Shown: positions 11,641-22,921 of the stretch, one piece after another
Layout of the letters: every line of letters begins with the position of its first letter
Numbering within the stretch: position 1 is the first letter of the stretch
Origin: Armigeres subalbatus
Lineage: Eukaryota; Arthropoda; Insecta; Diptera; Culicidae
Direction of reading: 5' to 3'
DNA length: 64,000 nt
Assembly (NCBI RefSeq): GCF_024139115.2
Contig: NC_085140.1
Span: 292,979,293-293,043,292 of the forward strand
Notes under the pieces: model-generated
Told to the model about the DNA's origin: nothing
What the model saw: only the letters and a program-made list of their open reading frames with translations
Database searches by the model: none
Position numbers and translations under genes: made by a program

Positions 11641-12844
11641 GTTTTTTTTTCAAACAAGATTTTCTAGTTCAAACAACCAACTTTGTTCTTTGTTGTATTC
11701 AATTACGTCAAAAAAAGTTTTAAATATTTTTCTGCTGAATTTGACTCAAAGTCTTTACATTCTCTAGCATCGCCCTTTTTCCAGTATAATTCCAGGCAAA
11801 ATATACTTTGAAGCAAGTGAGTTTCCAAACAAAACATCAAGAACTGTACTTCAGACAATATTCGGCTACAATTAAATTAAATCGCCCGAAAAATCATCAA
11901 TGCCCCTCAAAGATGACTAAAATTAGGTTTCATTTCACTTTTTATTTCAAAATTTCGTTTGCTCAATTTTGAGAAAAATTTACATATTTTTACAACATAA
12001 ATATAAGAAAAATGAGTATCTTAATGTAATATTTTAGTATACAAAAAAATTAAAATTGTTGGTTTTAAATACCTACGATGCAAGATCTACTCATATTCTT
12101 TGCATCGAGCTAACAATACCCGAAATCGGATGTAAGACGGCGAAATACGACCAAACACTTTTGCCTATATTTTTCGAGGGTGAACCTAAAGTTTTGGCCG
12201 GGAGTGTACATATCATTTTAAAGAGCCAATAACTTATTTAGCCCTGTAATATGGAATCAAAATTCTCGGGAGTATGGAATTTGAATAGAAATGTTTCGTT
12301 GATTCATACAAGTTGTAGTTGAAAATCGACAGCTGTTTAGTTATTATCAAAATGCAAATGTAACAAATACGCGATCATGGGCATGGACGCGAAAATGCTC
12401 CGACTTAATCGGTATAAGTAAATGTAGAGGCCAAACTGCAACTCAATCAAACAACTTTCAGTATGGTCTAAAGTATAGCTCCGAGCCTAATCACTGAGTT
12501 GCAGAAAACTCTGATGAAGTATTACAAATTCAGATTACGGAAACCCAAGATTGTCTATTTAGTTTGATATTGATATTGTTTGATATTAATATTGAAGTTT
12601 AATTCGGTTTCTAAAAAATAATTTCAACTTCAATAGATTTTTCAAGAACTTAACCATTGTTTGAGGTAACTTCGGAAATCGCAGAGGTCCAATGAAAATC
12701 GAGATCAAAATTTTAAAAGATTATTAGAAATACATAAATTTCATTTGGAGCCGAGAAAGTTGATATTTGAATTGATCGATTTTCGGACATTTCACGACCC
12801 GCCTGATCAACTCGCGTATCAAACGCCCATTTAATAAACATGTA
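11641..12844. other. unassigned stretch with one Tc1-like terminus
   Basis: Mostly AT-rich with no gene. At 12170-12207 the sequence GTTTTGGCCGGGAGTG followed by TA looks like the right end of a Tc1/mariner-type element (reverse complement CACTCCCGGCCAAAAC). No matching left end was found, so it may be a solo remnant. Confidence 0.4.
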
Positions 12845-13011
12845 GGGGAACTGCTCCTTGAATTCAAATTGTTTTATTTCTCATTTTTGTGATTTTTTCA
12901 GCAGTGAGCACGCCGGATAACAACAAAACACGACATAAATTGAGCCTAAATTGCCTGTTTTGCGAATGTTATTGATATAGAAGCATGTTATTAACAATGG
13001 AACAGATACCC
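12845..13011. mobile_element. TA-flanked MITE (GGGGAACNGTTC), copy 2
   Basis: Starts GGGGAACTGCTCC and ends GGAACAGATACCC, with TA flanks. Internally similar to 10960-11152 (TTTTTGTGATTTTTTCAGC, GAGCACGC). Diverged and slightly shorter. Confidence 0.65.
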
Positions 13012-13013
13012 TA

Positions 13014-14239
13014 TGTAATTTTAATTCACGAAGCGGTGATTGTCTATTTTGAGAAGTAATAAGGAAAGCTCATTAGTAAGGCCGATTATATATTACTTCT
13101 TTTGAACGTGTTTACGAGAAAGACAAAACATAAAAATAGTCGATAAATATTAATTAAACTTCAGTCGACCCTCCATGAGTGATTCATCGACTCACGTAAA
13201 TTTCGATATGCGGAAGGATTTTATCTTGGAATCTGGAATCACAGCAATTCACATGTTTTGAATACGGTATGATTTGTTTCCATGAGTCCGTAAGATTATA
13301 GACAAAACTATTAATGAGACATTGTGGCTTCAAAACTATTTATGGAACATTTTGGAAAAAACACGTAGGCCAAACAAATAATTTTTAAAGGTTTTAATAA
13401 ACATGAGAGCATTTGAGCTAATCTAGCTAATGCTAACTGTCGAAAACTCTCTTATTCGCTAGACAAGGCTATTGGTCATTTTTGTAACAATCGAAAGTAC
13501 AACTTATTGTTTACCGAATCTTTACGCTCAAATAGCATAAAACTGAGTATTAAACTATAATGGATATGTGTCATTCATTTTATAAGGTAAATCAAGTTTT
13601 AGAAATGTTCCTACACAAGGCCTACATTCATGTTTTCCTTCCTTTTCACCTAAACATTCTGGCCGCGCCCCATTTTTTTTAAATGAAGAAGTCCTTTTAT
13701 ACACCCTCGTAAAAGATTAACGTTTTTTACCCAAAACAACCCGCAACCTGCAACCCTCGAAACACTAAAGCAAGGAGCGAAGGATAACTTTCTCGCTTAC
13801 AAAATCATTACCTAGCAGAAGAGTTAGTAAGCCTAGAGTATGAAAATACCGGATAAGAAACCAAGTCGAGTACGATCTATAATCGGTAAAACTCGGCTCG
13901 GTGCTTTGCACAATCGGGAGTACCCGGCTTCGGTGCTAGGCTAAACGTCCTAACACGGTGCTGATGGTTAAAAACAGACACCGATAGCGGTGTTGCACTC
14001 GTCGCGGTGCGTACTCATTCGTCAGGCACCGAACTAGAGTGGTAAGTTGAATGCATTTGGTGGTGTGTTTCAAATTCGTTCTCGGTGCGGTGCGGTGTTT
14101 GGACATGCCTGCTAGAGGCCTCTAGTTGGAACGCCTTCGATAAATAAACGTTGCGGATGGGAACAGGGGGTGCTACTCTAAGGCTTCTTCTTTGAAAATG
14201 TAATGAAAATGTAAGCAATATTAACCTTTAGCTGCATTA
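13014..14239. other. unassigned stretch, GGTGC-rich at its right end
   Basis: No gene seen. From about 13870 to 14140 it is rich in CGGTGC and is the inverted partner of 8800-8980. GTTGCGGATGGGAACAGG at 14151 recurs at about 32060 (GTTGCGGACGGGAATAGG), so this is dispersed repeat DNA. Confidence 0.4.
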
Positions 14240-14600
14240 ACCACACGAAGAACAAAATCAGCAATGATTCAAACTGTTCGGGCTGTCATTTTGAATATGA
14301 ATCTGAAACATTCATTTTCCCAGCAGCTGTTCTAGATTCATTTTTTATATCAGTCAACTGTCTGTTTGTCAGTTATTTTGGTGTATGAATGATCATTTTA
14401 ACTACGGATCAATCCTCTTTGCAATTACAGCGACTTTCCTGGCAGGAACATAACTATTTCATTTATTTCATCATTTTAAAACACGAATGGAACAATGCTG
14501 GGGAAACCAGCGAGTTTGTTCTATTTTGCTCCAGATTCAAACTAGAATAGTGGTCGAAAATTTGGAATGAGACTGAATTCCTACTAATTTTACTCTAAGT
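14240..14600 (+). repeat. dispersed repeat, related to 45790-46228
   Basis: The sequence from GATTCAAACTGTTCGGGCTG through CCAGCAGCTGTTCTAGATTC to GCTGGGGAAACCAGCGAG and TGGTCGAAAATTTGGAATGA is repeated at 45790-46228. Fragments occur at 55115-55190 and 22035-22075. Weak internal inverted symmetry (CCCAGCAG../..GCTGGGG) suggests an old MITE. Confidence 0.65.
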
Positions 14601-14938
14601 CGAATGCAATAGTTGGAATCGCGAAAAGCATCATTACCACTTGGGGTTTAAAAGTTAAAATTTTGAGTTATCGTATCGTCGTCGGGGAGACAACGGGACA
14701 AATGGGGGTGAGAATGTGTCACTGTTTCAACTACATAGAATGCTTGTAGAATAGATTCAATGTATCTGAGAACAATAAAACTGAATTATAAGTGACCTTT
14801 TTGAACGATTTTGCTATATCCAGACTGATAAGAAAATTATTTTGAGCTTTTTAGTGGAATGTTTTCACTTGTCATAAGGCGAGTTTATACAATCCCATTG
14901 AATTCCACCACTTATATGTATCTTGACAGATACGTATT

Positions 14939-15021
14939 CCGTCCATTGTTCTAGTAGCCAATCCTCCAAGTGAAGGATGCTCTGAACCTTTTGGAGGATT
15001 GGCTACTAGAACAACGGACGG
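14939..15021. repeat. 30-bp inverted repeat with 23-bp loop inside the Penelope-like element
   Basis: The two arms 14939-14968 and 14992-15021 are reverse complements with one mismatch. The right arm is coding sequence for LEDWLLEQRTD and the left arm is its inverted duplicate. This explains where the truncated inverted partial copy joins the main copy. Confidence 0.85.
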
Positions 15022-15935
15022 ATACAGCATGGCGAGGAAAAGTAAAGATGTATCTCAAGCTTGCAAGATTATGTATGAACGAGAACTACTTTACATTCCG
15101 TGGAAGCTTCTACAAACAAACGAAGGGTGCACCTATGGGAAATCCGCTATCACCGTTTTTGTGCGAATTATTCATGGCGAATTTGAAAGACAACCTAGAG
15201 GAACAAGGAGTACTACCCGAGAAATGATGGAGATACGTGGACGACATTTTCAGCATTATCAACCGGAAAGATCTACCCAGGATTTTGGAAGCGATAAACA
15301 ACGTGCATAAAGACATCAAATTCACCCACGAGGAGGAAAAGGAAGGTAAATTACCTTTCTTGGATCTACTGGTTATCAAGGGAACAAATGCAACATTAGA
15401 CTTCGAAATCTACAGGAAGCCCACCAACACAATGAGAGTCATCCCATACACATCAAATCATTCGTATCAGCACAAAATGGCAGCTTTTCATCACATGATC
15501 CACAGGATGCAGACGATTCCCCTGAGCGAAGAAGGAAAAACGAAGGAGCTACAACACATCTTGGAAACAGCGAGGATAAACGGATACAAGGAAAGAACAA
15601 TACAAGCAATCATCAACAAGAAGCAGAGGAACCTACGGAAAAACGAACTGACAACACTGACACTGATCGATGAACCGCTGAAGAGGGTATCGGTCCCCTA
15701 TGATCGACCCATCACCTACCAGCTACGCCATCGACTGAGGAAATTCGGCATCGATTTAGTATTCTCCAGCAGAAGCAATCAACTGAAGACACTGTTGGGC
15801 TCCACAAAGGATAGAGTAGAAATGTTAAATAAGGCCGGGGTTTATCAAATTAATTGTTCACAGTGTGATAAAGTATATGTAGGTCAAACAAAAAGATCGT
15901 TAGATGTAAGGTTCAAAGAACATATTGCAGAAGTA
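14970..15935 (+). pseudogene. Penelope-like RT with start of GIY-YIG endonuclease
   Basis: The frame is continuous except for one TGA at 15225-15227, just before WRYVDDIF. RT motifs seen: FYKQTKGAPMGNPLSPFLCE (motif B), RYVDDIFSII (motif C, catalytic YVDD) and EGKLPFLDLLVIK (typical of Penelope RT). After a linker comes GVYQINCSQCDKVYVGQT, the GIY-YIG nuclease core (Tyr and Cys residues in place), then RFKEHIAEV. The N-terminal RT part is missing. The frame breaks at 15934-15935, where a TA-flanked element is inserted. The remainder lies at 19061-19333. Inactive. Confidence 0.9.
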
Positions 15936-16222
15936 CACTCAAAATAATTTTCACTTAGAAGCTACTTGAAAACATATGCAGATATTTTCCATGTAGTTTC
16001 GGTTGTAAAAATTAAATGATTCATTAGTGATGGCACTCATTATTCTGAATTCACTAGAAAATAAAATAAAATTTAAGTGAATTTTCTTTTGGTCATGTAC
16101 TTAAATTTTAAGTGAAACTTCGATACTTTTTTACTAATTTCCCAGTAGTTGATAACCCGTCCACTAGAAGCGGACGAGGACAAAAAAGGAGTAGAAAGTT
16201 AATTCACACTCAAACAGAATTT

Positions 16223-18678
16223 ATAGCAGTAAAATTCTTCTTTATTTAATCATTTTCTGTTCTACAATTATTATTTTTCTACATGTACAGTGCTCGGCCG
16301 GCTTGGCCCTCCAACTTCAATTTTAATTTTTTATGTTTACATTGTTATTTAAGTGTTAATATGATATATCATGACGGCCTTTAGGAGGCGCTGGTGTGTT
16401 TTTTTAAATTTGATAACCTAACTACTATGTACACTAATATTTACAATAAAAATTTGATAACCTAGATTGGAACTAGCGCCCTAATTGGAGCCTGATCCGA
16501 ATGCAAGCAACGGACCCTAAACTTTTCTTTACTATCTTCAAAGCGTTCATGTAAGGTCTTTATCCCGGCCAGGCAGAGGACCTTGGATGTTCTTTTCCTG
16601 GGAGGGATGTTGAGGATCATTCTCAGGAATTTGTGTTGGACCCGTTGAAGCTTGAGGTGGTGGGTTTTAGCGCAGCTCTCCCAGACCGGCATGCCATATT
16701 CGATCACAGGGAGGATGATTTGCTTGTAGACAGCAAGCTTATTTTTCAGGGACAATGACGACCGGCGGTTGATCAAAGGGTACAGTAGTTTCAACAAGAC
16801 GTTACACTTTGTCACCGTTTTGTCAACCTGTTGCCTGAAAATAAGCTTGCTGTCGAGGGTCAAGCCAAGGTAGCCGGCCTCATTGGCCCATTCCACAGTC
16901 GTGCCATTGAGGATGATTTTACAGTCCCCAGGCGGAACAAGTTTAGGGGATTTGGAGTGGGGGAAAATGATGACCTGGGTCTTCGCCGCGTTGATACAGA
17001 TCTTCCAGCTGGTGAGGTACTCTGTCAGGGCATCCAGGCCTCGTTGGAGTTTTGCCACTAGCGCTCTGATCACTCTACCGTTGTAGACGATGGATGTGTC
17101 ATCTGCGAACAGAGACAGAATGCCGCCTTCTGGAGGTTCTGGCATGTCGGAGGTGAACAGATTGAAAAGCAGGGGCCCGAGGATACTGCCCTGGGGAACG
17201 CCTGCGACGATGTTGTGCGCATTGGAACTCGCTCCGCTGATTGAGACCCGGAATGTCCTTGCCGACAGGTAATTGTTGATGATTTTCACCAGGTAGCTGG
17301 GAAGATTGTAGCGTTGTAGTTTGTACACCAGGCCATCATGCCATACATTGTCAAATGCCTTCTCGACATCGAGTAAGGCCATGGCGGATGTTTTCGAGAC
17401 AAACTTGTTCCGTCTGAGGACGTTGGTAACTCGGGTCAGTTGGTGTACAGTTGACCGACCGCGTCGGAAACCAAACTGTTCCTCGAGTAAGATGTTGAGA
17501 TTTTCGGCAGACTCAAGTAACCGATGATGAATAGCTTTTTCGAATAGCTTGGATAACCCTGAGAGAAGGCTGATGGGTCGATAACTTTTGGGGGAGGAAG
17601 GATCCTTCTCAGGCTTCCGGATGGGGATGACTTTCGCTGACTTCCAGGACGATGGGAAGTAGCTAAGCCGGAGACACTGATTAAAGATCAGCGAGAGGTG
17701 CTCAAAGAACGGAGCACTCATGTGTTTGAGCTCGAGATTCAGGATGCTGTCGAAGCCTGGGGCCTTCATGTTCTTCGACGATTTGATATAAGCCGTCAAT
17801 TCGTCAGCTGAGATCTCCAACTCCTCCGAGAAGTCGTTGGGAATCAAATGGATGTTGTTAGCATGCTCGTTGACGGCTGCTTCGTGTGGACTGACGATGT
17901 TCTGCCCAAGATTGTGTGAGCTGACGAAGTGACGACCTATTTCAGCGACCTTCTCTGCAGGAGTTATCAAGCGATCCTTAGAGCTATTATTGTCTAGTGG
18001 GATCAAAGGTGGAATGGGCCGAGGCTTGGATTTTAGAATTTTGGTCATTTTCCAGAACGGCTTAGCATAGTCTGGGAGAGTGCGGATCTTATTCGAAAAG
18101 TCGTTATTTTTGAGGTCCACCATTCTGGCCTTGATAATTTTTGTGATTCGATTGCAGCGTGCCTTAAGCTCAGGCAGTCCAGTACGCTGGAACTGCCTGC
18201 GAGTGACATTCCGCAATCGAATCAAATCTTTGGTGAGCGTATCGATGTTTAAGGAGTTGCTTACCTGCCGAGCCATCGGTACGTGTTGCTCTCGGGCCGC
18301 CGTGATCGCCTCCTCGATAGCGCACAGCTGGCGGTCGATACTTTCCGGCGTCTCCGGACGCACCTCGTAGTCGACGGTGTTATCGACGCACTGCTGGAAA
18401 CGCTGCCAGTTCACTCGGTGGTAGTTCCGCCGTAACTGCTGGTGCCGATTGACCGAGGAGCCCAGTTCCGCCACCTCCGGATAGTGATCCGAACTGAGCT
18501 CCTGGTATACAACCGGCTGCGAGACGTGGTCACTCAGGTTTGTTACGTAGAGGTCGAGCGTTGCGTGGGCACCGGACCGACTCAGCCGAGTGGGGGAATC
18601 CGGGCTCAGGATCGTGTAGTGGCCTTCCTCCATGTCGTTGCTCCAGATGGTGCCGTTTCGATTGCCGCGACTGTTGCC
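16223..18678 (-). mobile_element. second Jockey-clade non-LTR retrotransposon, 5'-truncated
   Basis: A 14-bp target-site duplication CTCAAACAGAATTT (16209-16222, 18679-18692) encloses it. Its 3' UTR carries an AATAAA-type signal on the minus strand near 16232-16243, and no long poly(A) is left. It differs clearly in sequence and is GC-richer than the Jockey family at 1539, 5303 and 57067. It sits inside the TA-flanked element and is the youngest layer of this nest. Confidence 0.92.
16462..18678 (-). pseudogene. Jockey ORF2 lacking most of the endonuclease
   Basis: The open frame is uninterrupted over about 740 residues. It begins within the endonuclease at GNSRGNRNGTIWSN and keeps ATLDLYVTNLSD and SSDHYPEV. 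A full RT follows: SYRPISLLSGLSKLFEK, FGFRRGRSTVHQ, ALLDVEKAFDNVWHDG, AGVPQGSILGPLLFN, SLFADDTSIVYNG. The C-terminal Jockey region (LKNKLAVYKQIILPVIEYGM, LKLQRVQHKFLRMIL) is present. The first residues of the open frame (MQKHYENDLQKI) come from host DNA. RT residues are intact. Loss of the endonuclease N-terminus and of ORF1 comes from 5' truncation during insertion. Confidence 0.93.
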
Positions 18679-18690
18679 CTCAAACAGAAT

Positions 18691-18817
18691 TTTTTGCAAG
18701 TCGTTCTCATAATGCTTCTGCAAAATGTTTCATTAGCGATTGTTAATAAACATTTTTTTGCAAATCGTTCTCATAATGCTTCTGCGAAATGTTTCATTAG
18801 CGAATGTTAATAAACAT
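18691..18817. repeat. 64-bp tandem duplication next to the Jockey 5' end
   Basis: Two copies of a 64-bp unit (TTTTTGCAAGTCGTTCTCAT.. to ..GTTAATAAACAT) stand head to tail, with a few mismatches. They belong to the TA-flanked element, directly beside the target-site duplication of the Jockey insertion. Confidence 0.85.
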
Positions 18818-19060
18818 ACTTTTCGCTCTGAGAACCCCACTCATATATTTTTCATACATTCATTTTGAGTAGAATTCACTAGAAGAGTATATAGATATTA
18901 TTTTCTATGTTTTCTAATGAATTCCACTACACTACTTATAAAGATGCACTTATGATTTGAGTAAGTTTTATTTGATTCCAGTAAGGCCGATGAAAGTTCG
19001 AATTTTAAAGTCTACATGACTTTTTATAGTGGAATTAAAGTGACAATTATTTTGAGTGTA

Positions 19061-19333
19061 AGTAAGGCTAAGAGGGAAACTGATAAGGGATTAAATTATG
19101 AGTTTAGGTCTAAGGTAGCTGAACATGTATATCAGGAAAATCATTCAATTACGACATCAAACATTAAAATTTTAAGAAATGTCTCTTCTCCGTGGAAACT
19201 TGATGTTGCTGAGAGCTTGGAAATCTACCGACAGGTACAAACGCGGTTGTTGAATAAATATCAAGGAAATGGTAGCTCCTGGCTCTTCAAGTTTATATTG
19301 TCGGGCCGCCACCAAACCGGACCGCGCGATTGA
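19061..19333 (+). pseudogene. Penelope-like GIY-YIG endonuclease, C-terminal part
   Basis: Starts SKAKRETDKGLNYEFRSKVA and continues EHVYQENHSITTSNIKILRN.., ending with a natural stop. EHVYQENHSI matches the 'EH..E..H.I' segment that follows the GIY-YIG core in Penelope elements. It is in the same phase as the upstream part when one TA of the interrupting element is counted. The open frame beginning at 19016 includes residues from the inserted element, so the true segment starts at 19061. Confidence 0.85.
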
Positions 19334-19761
19334 GCACTCGCGCTGCGACGCGAGTCGCGACAATTTGAAATATTTCATAAGTAGTGCGCATCATGCACGC
19401 ATGGATGTACTATCATGCGCACTAATCAGAAATGAGTTGCGACGTCTGATAACTGTAGATATTTCATTTTATTGAAAACAAATTTTCGATTTTCTACTAT
19501 ACACGGAATACCTAAGCATTAAGCGCAACAAGCGAGTAGAAATAAGCACCGTAGTAAAATAATTACCTAGATAAATTATTATACCTACGCATAGTATAAA
19601 TAGTGTAAGCTGCGATCATTTTCTTCAAGTCGAGTCAAGTACGAGACACTGAAGACGGCCTTACTGTTGATGTCGAAATACGTATCTGTCAAGTTACAAT
19701 TAAGTGGTGGAATTCAATGGGATTGTATAAAGTCGTCTTATGACAAGTGATATCCAGACTG

Positions 19762-20294
19762 TCAGTGAGGGCGCTGACGTCACCCCTGACTACGGTATCC
19801 AACATTTTTTATATTTTAATTTATGGTAATTTTGTTCTAAGCCAGCTGTCAGTGACATATGTAAGTAATCGAATGAATTATCTTAAAATATGACTACATT
19901 CGTCAAACTGTTTTACGCAGGGGGAGAAGGCGGAGCACTGAATCCCTACCCCGACATTTGCTGGTTCTGAGGCATGAGGCCCTTGGTTTACGTAGTTTAC
20001 GTTGGGCGGTCGTGTCTTGTACATAACCCTTCAGATTTTCTTTTTTTCTTGCTGCTTTCTTCCTTCTGCTTTTTAATGACCCAGAACCGATCTAGGGTAT
20101 TTATTCCACTATTTGTCAAGTGCCCCATATCAATAACATTCCCACATTGATTTGTGACATTGTTCAATGCTGTCAAGCGTGTCACTATACTGAGACATCA
20201 AAAAAAGAGAGCAAAGCAAAGTACTTCAAGCAAAAAAACAAAGCAACTTGCACTTCAATTCATTGTTTTTCGATCATTATTAATTGAGTACATA
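19762..20294. other. unassigned stretch
   Basis: No gene or element recognised. Confidence 0.4.
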
Positions 20295-20296
20295 TA

Positions 20297-20487
20297 GGGG
20301 GAATGACGGCTTTGGCAGGTTTTGTTCTATTATTGGCAGGGGGGTTTTTTATGACTGACTATGCTGAAATTTGGCATAAATATTCTTTGCATATCAAAGA
20401 ATATTGTGGCCAAATTTCATAAAATTTGGTCGACAAAAACCCCCCTGCCAATAATAGAACAAAACCTGCCAAAGCCGTCTTTCCCCC
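20297..20487. mobile_element. TA-flanked MITE (GGGGGAATGACGGCTTTGG), intact copy
   Basis: Inverted termini of about 50 bp begin GGGGGAATGACGGCTTTGGC at the left and mirror it at the right (GCCAAAGCCGTCTTTCCCCC). TA flanks at 20295-20296 and 20488-20489. The element is 191 bp and nearly a perfect hairpin. Other members: 29953-30447 (interrupted) and 63554-63743. Confidence 0.9.
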
Positions 20488-20489
20488 TA

Positions 20490-21436
20490 TGTATACATGT
20501 TTTGAATTCTACGAGCAGCAGCCCTATGTAAAAAAGTGGACCTTTGCGATTTAAATGCGAATGGTTATACCGCTTGGGGCGTCACTTATGTGTCATTACC
20601 TTTATAGGAACGAACTATACCCTCTTGATGTAGGGCATGAATGAATAATTTTTCATTGTCATTTCGGATCAGAAATTCTCCCAATAGATATTTTCAATCT
20701 GTAAACTATTCTCTCAATTTCTCGAGTTTATTTATAAAAAAGAAATTCTATCAACCAAGCTGGATACCGCCTGTATAGTGTAAATAAATAGTTTATAATT
20801 ATGCTAGATCCAGCTAACGACATTGCCAGTAACACAATTATCATTTGCATTTCATGAGAAGTCGTTGGAATAATTCGAAATTATTGTAGTCGAAAAATAC
20901 ATTTGGACCGATATGAGGCTTGCCGCGTCAGAGGTTATTACACTTACAGTCGCGAATCGCAGGCTGGGCCACAATCTGAACCGAAATAACCAATCCTGTT
21001 CTTCAAATTGGATCAACTGCCATTTAGCTGGTGCCGCTTTTTAGTTGAGCCGTGGCCCAATCACCATGCAGTGAAGTCCTAACCAGCGAATTACGATTGC
21101 ACCGTCGATGTACATTAATTGAAACAACACATTGACAGTTTCGTGCCATACTGGCGCATCTCAAAATTTTTCGTTTTCACGGAAAGTTTTATAAAGTATC
21201 ACCTGACAAAGATCTGGATTATATATACTATTATATTATTATTTATATTATTATATTATTTATGTATACTATTATATTATACTTTGTCGTCAAAATTTCA
21301 AAAATGAAAAATTTAGAGATGTGCCAGTTTTGCATAAAACCGCCGAATGCCAATCAATGAAGAGTAATTGTAACCTTCAAAAGTGCGTCTAAATTTCCAA
21401 AGCGCTTGCGTTTGTAAGCCAGTTCTAGAGAAAACT
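20490..21436. other. unassigned stretch with AT-rich simple repeat
   Basis: No gene. 21215-21285 is a TAT/TTA-rich low-complexity run (TATTATATTATT motifs). Confidence 0.5.
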
Positions 21437-21669
21437 CGGCACCAACATTTCAAAAGGGCGAAACTGCTTTTGTAAACAATAGCTTCTCACTTCGCTGATG
21501 GATTAATTTGAGCCCAACCGCGCAATCCAACACCACTGACGGAAGCAGCGAGTCCTCTTCTTTCATCCAATGGCGCTGGATTGCGTGGGTGGGCAATTTT
21601 AAGCCCACCAGCGACGTGAGAAGCTCTTGATTACAAAAGCAGTTTCGCCCTTTTGAAATGTTGGTGCCG
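21437..21669. mobile_element. MITE with about 50-bp inverted termini
   Basis: Left end CGGCACCAACATTTCAAAAG, continuing GGCGAAACTGCTTTTGTAA, is repeated inverted at the right end. A possible 4-bp duplication AACT (left AAACT, right AACT) flanks it. 233 bp, non-coding. Confidence 0.8.
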
Positions 21670-21829
21670 AACTCTGTGATGGTAATTGCAATTGTAGGTT
21701 TCGCTTTTCGGTTTATATGAAATGCGATTTGAACCACATTCTGGTTGAGGCTGGAAGCAATTATCGAACACAGTCCTACAATACACCCTGTGTCCTAAAC
21801 TTGGCTGTCCGTGACAAATGCCCCACAAG

Positions 21830-22080
21830 AATCATTTGCCTCGCATGATCCGATATTTCCTGGAAAACGACATTTCCGGGATGCTATTTTTGTTATCAAG
21901 GTAATATATGATTCTCAACTATTTCCACAAAAGCTGGAACTACGATACCATAGAACCGACATTGGAGGAAAATCTGCAATTATTTGGTTTCATTGCAGGT
22001 TTTGAACACTAGTCAAGTTTAAATCTAGAGCAAAATAAAAAATAATTGCTGGTTTCCCCAGCAGTATTCATGTTTGTATT
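21830..22080 (+). repeat. dispersed repeat shared with 31380-31530
   Basis: GATATTTCCTGGAAAACGAC..GATTCTCAACTATTTCCAC..ACCATAGAACCGACATT is similar, in the same orientation, to 31380-31530. Its right part, GCTGGTTTCCCCAGCAGTAT, resembles the repeat at 14240-14600. Old and diverged. Confidence 0.5.
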
Positions 22081-22199
22081 TTGTTCAGTTTTTCCTCTTC
22101 TTCTTCTCTACATTCCAACTGAAACTCGGGTTGCTTTTCAACTTAGTATTCTATTAGCATTTCCTTATTCTCAATTGGGTTTTGCGACTGTGCGTCGAA

Positions 22200-22552
22200 T
22201 GACATTTGATAAAAAGGACATTAGGTCAAACGGACGTTTAGTCCAATGTACATTTAGTCGAATAGACGTTTAGTCGAATGGACATTTGGCCGAAATGGCA
22301 TTTGATCAAACGGACATTTAGTCGAATGGATATTTAGTTGAATAGATGTCGAATAAATATTTGGTCGAATGGACCATTGAACGAATAGACATTTTGTCGA
22401 AAGGACATTTGGTCTAATGGACATTTGGTCGAAAGGATATTTGGTCAAACGGACATTCAGTCGAATGGACATTTAGTCGAATGAGCATTTGGTCGGGGGG
22501 ACATTTGGTTTAACGGACATTTAGTCGAATGGACATTTAGTCGAATGGTGAA
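22200..22552. repeat. minisatellite, 16-17-bp unit GGACATTTAGTCGAAT
   Basis: About twenty imperfect units of the type GAATGGACATTTAGTC or GAACGGACATTTGGTC stand head to tail. The apparent minus-strand open frame is only the repeat in translation. Scattered related words occur at 24165-24240 and 24365-24392. Confidence 0.85.
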
Positions 22553-22921
22553 AGTGAATTTCAGCATAATTGGGTGGTAAATAATCTTCAAACATGAATG
22601 AGCTTATTGGAGAAATTTGGTGGACGTGAGGAAGCTTAATCCGCAGCGGAAGAAACGAATGCGGAAGTTAATAGGGATTATTCGCTTGAGCAAACTTTAA
22701 ACTTCTGGAGGGTGTACTATAGAAAAAAATGAAAAAATGAAAGCCAAATATTAGGCATAAAGCTCAAACACAAATGATTTCAATCTCTTCAGTGATGACG
22801 GTTGTAGTATTTGAAACAATTCAGTTATTAACAATTAAATCGATTTAGCAAAATCTATCAATACAGTTGCGTCCCTATGATTCTAAGTGCGAGAATGTTA
22901 TGTTCCCAATACTGCATCATA

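Larger units (their letters stand above)
15936..19058. mobile_element. TA-flanked inverted-repeat element, split by a Jockey insertion
   Basis: Termini CACTCAAAATAATTTTCACTT and AAGTGACAATTATTTTGAGTG are inverted (one mismatch). TA at 15934-15935 and 19059-19060 is the duplicated target. Without the Jockey element (16223-18678) it is about 650 bp, non-coding, MITE-like. The host Penelope reading frame is in register across it when one TA is counted, which independently proves the boundaries. Confidence 0.88.
14828..19749 (+). mobile_element. Penelope-like element, 5'-incomplete, split by later insertions
   Basis: A 12-bp target-site duplication ATATCCAGACTG flanks the whole element (14816-14827, 19750-19761). 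About 70 bp near each end are inverted copies of each other (14868-14936 versus 19678-19749), the inverted terminal arrangement known for Penelope elements. It encodes an RT with a GIY-YIG endonuclease. A TA-flanked element (15936-19058) interrupts it inside the endonuclease. Just inside the left repeat, 14939-14968 is an inverted copy of the RT segment 14992-15021, so a partial inverted copy precedes the main one. Confidence 0.88.

Noticed and set aside
16831..18810. Plus-strand open frames across the Jockey copy
   Set aside because: Antisense shadows of the minus-strand ORF2.
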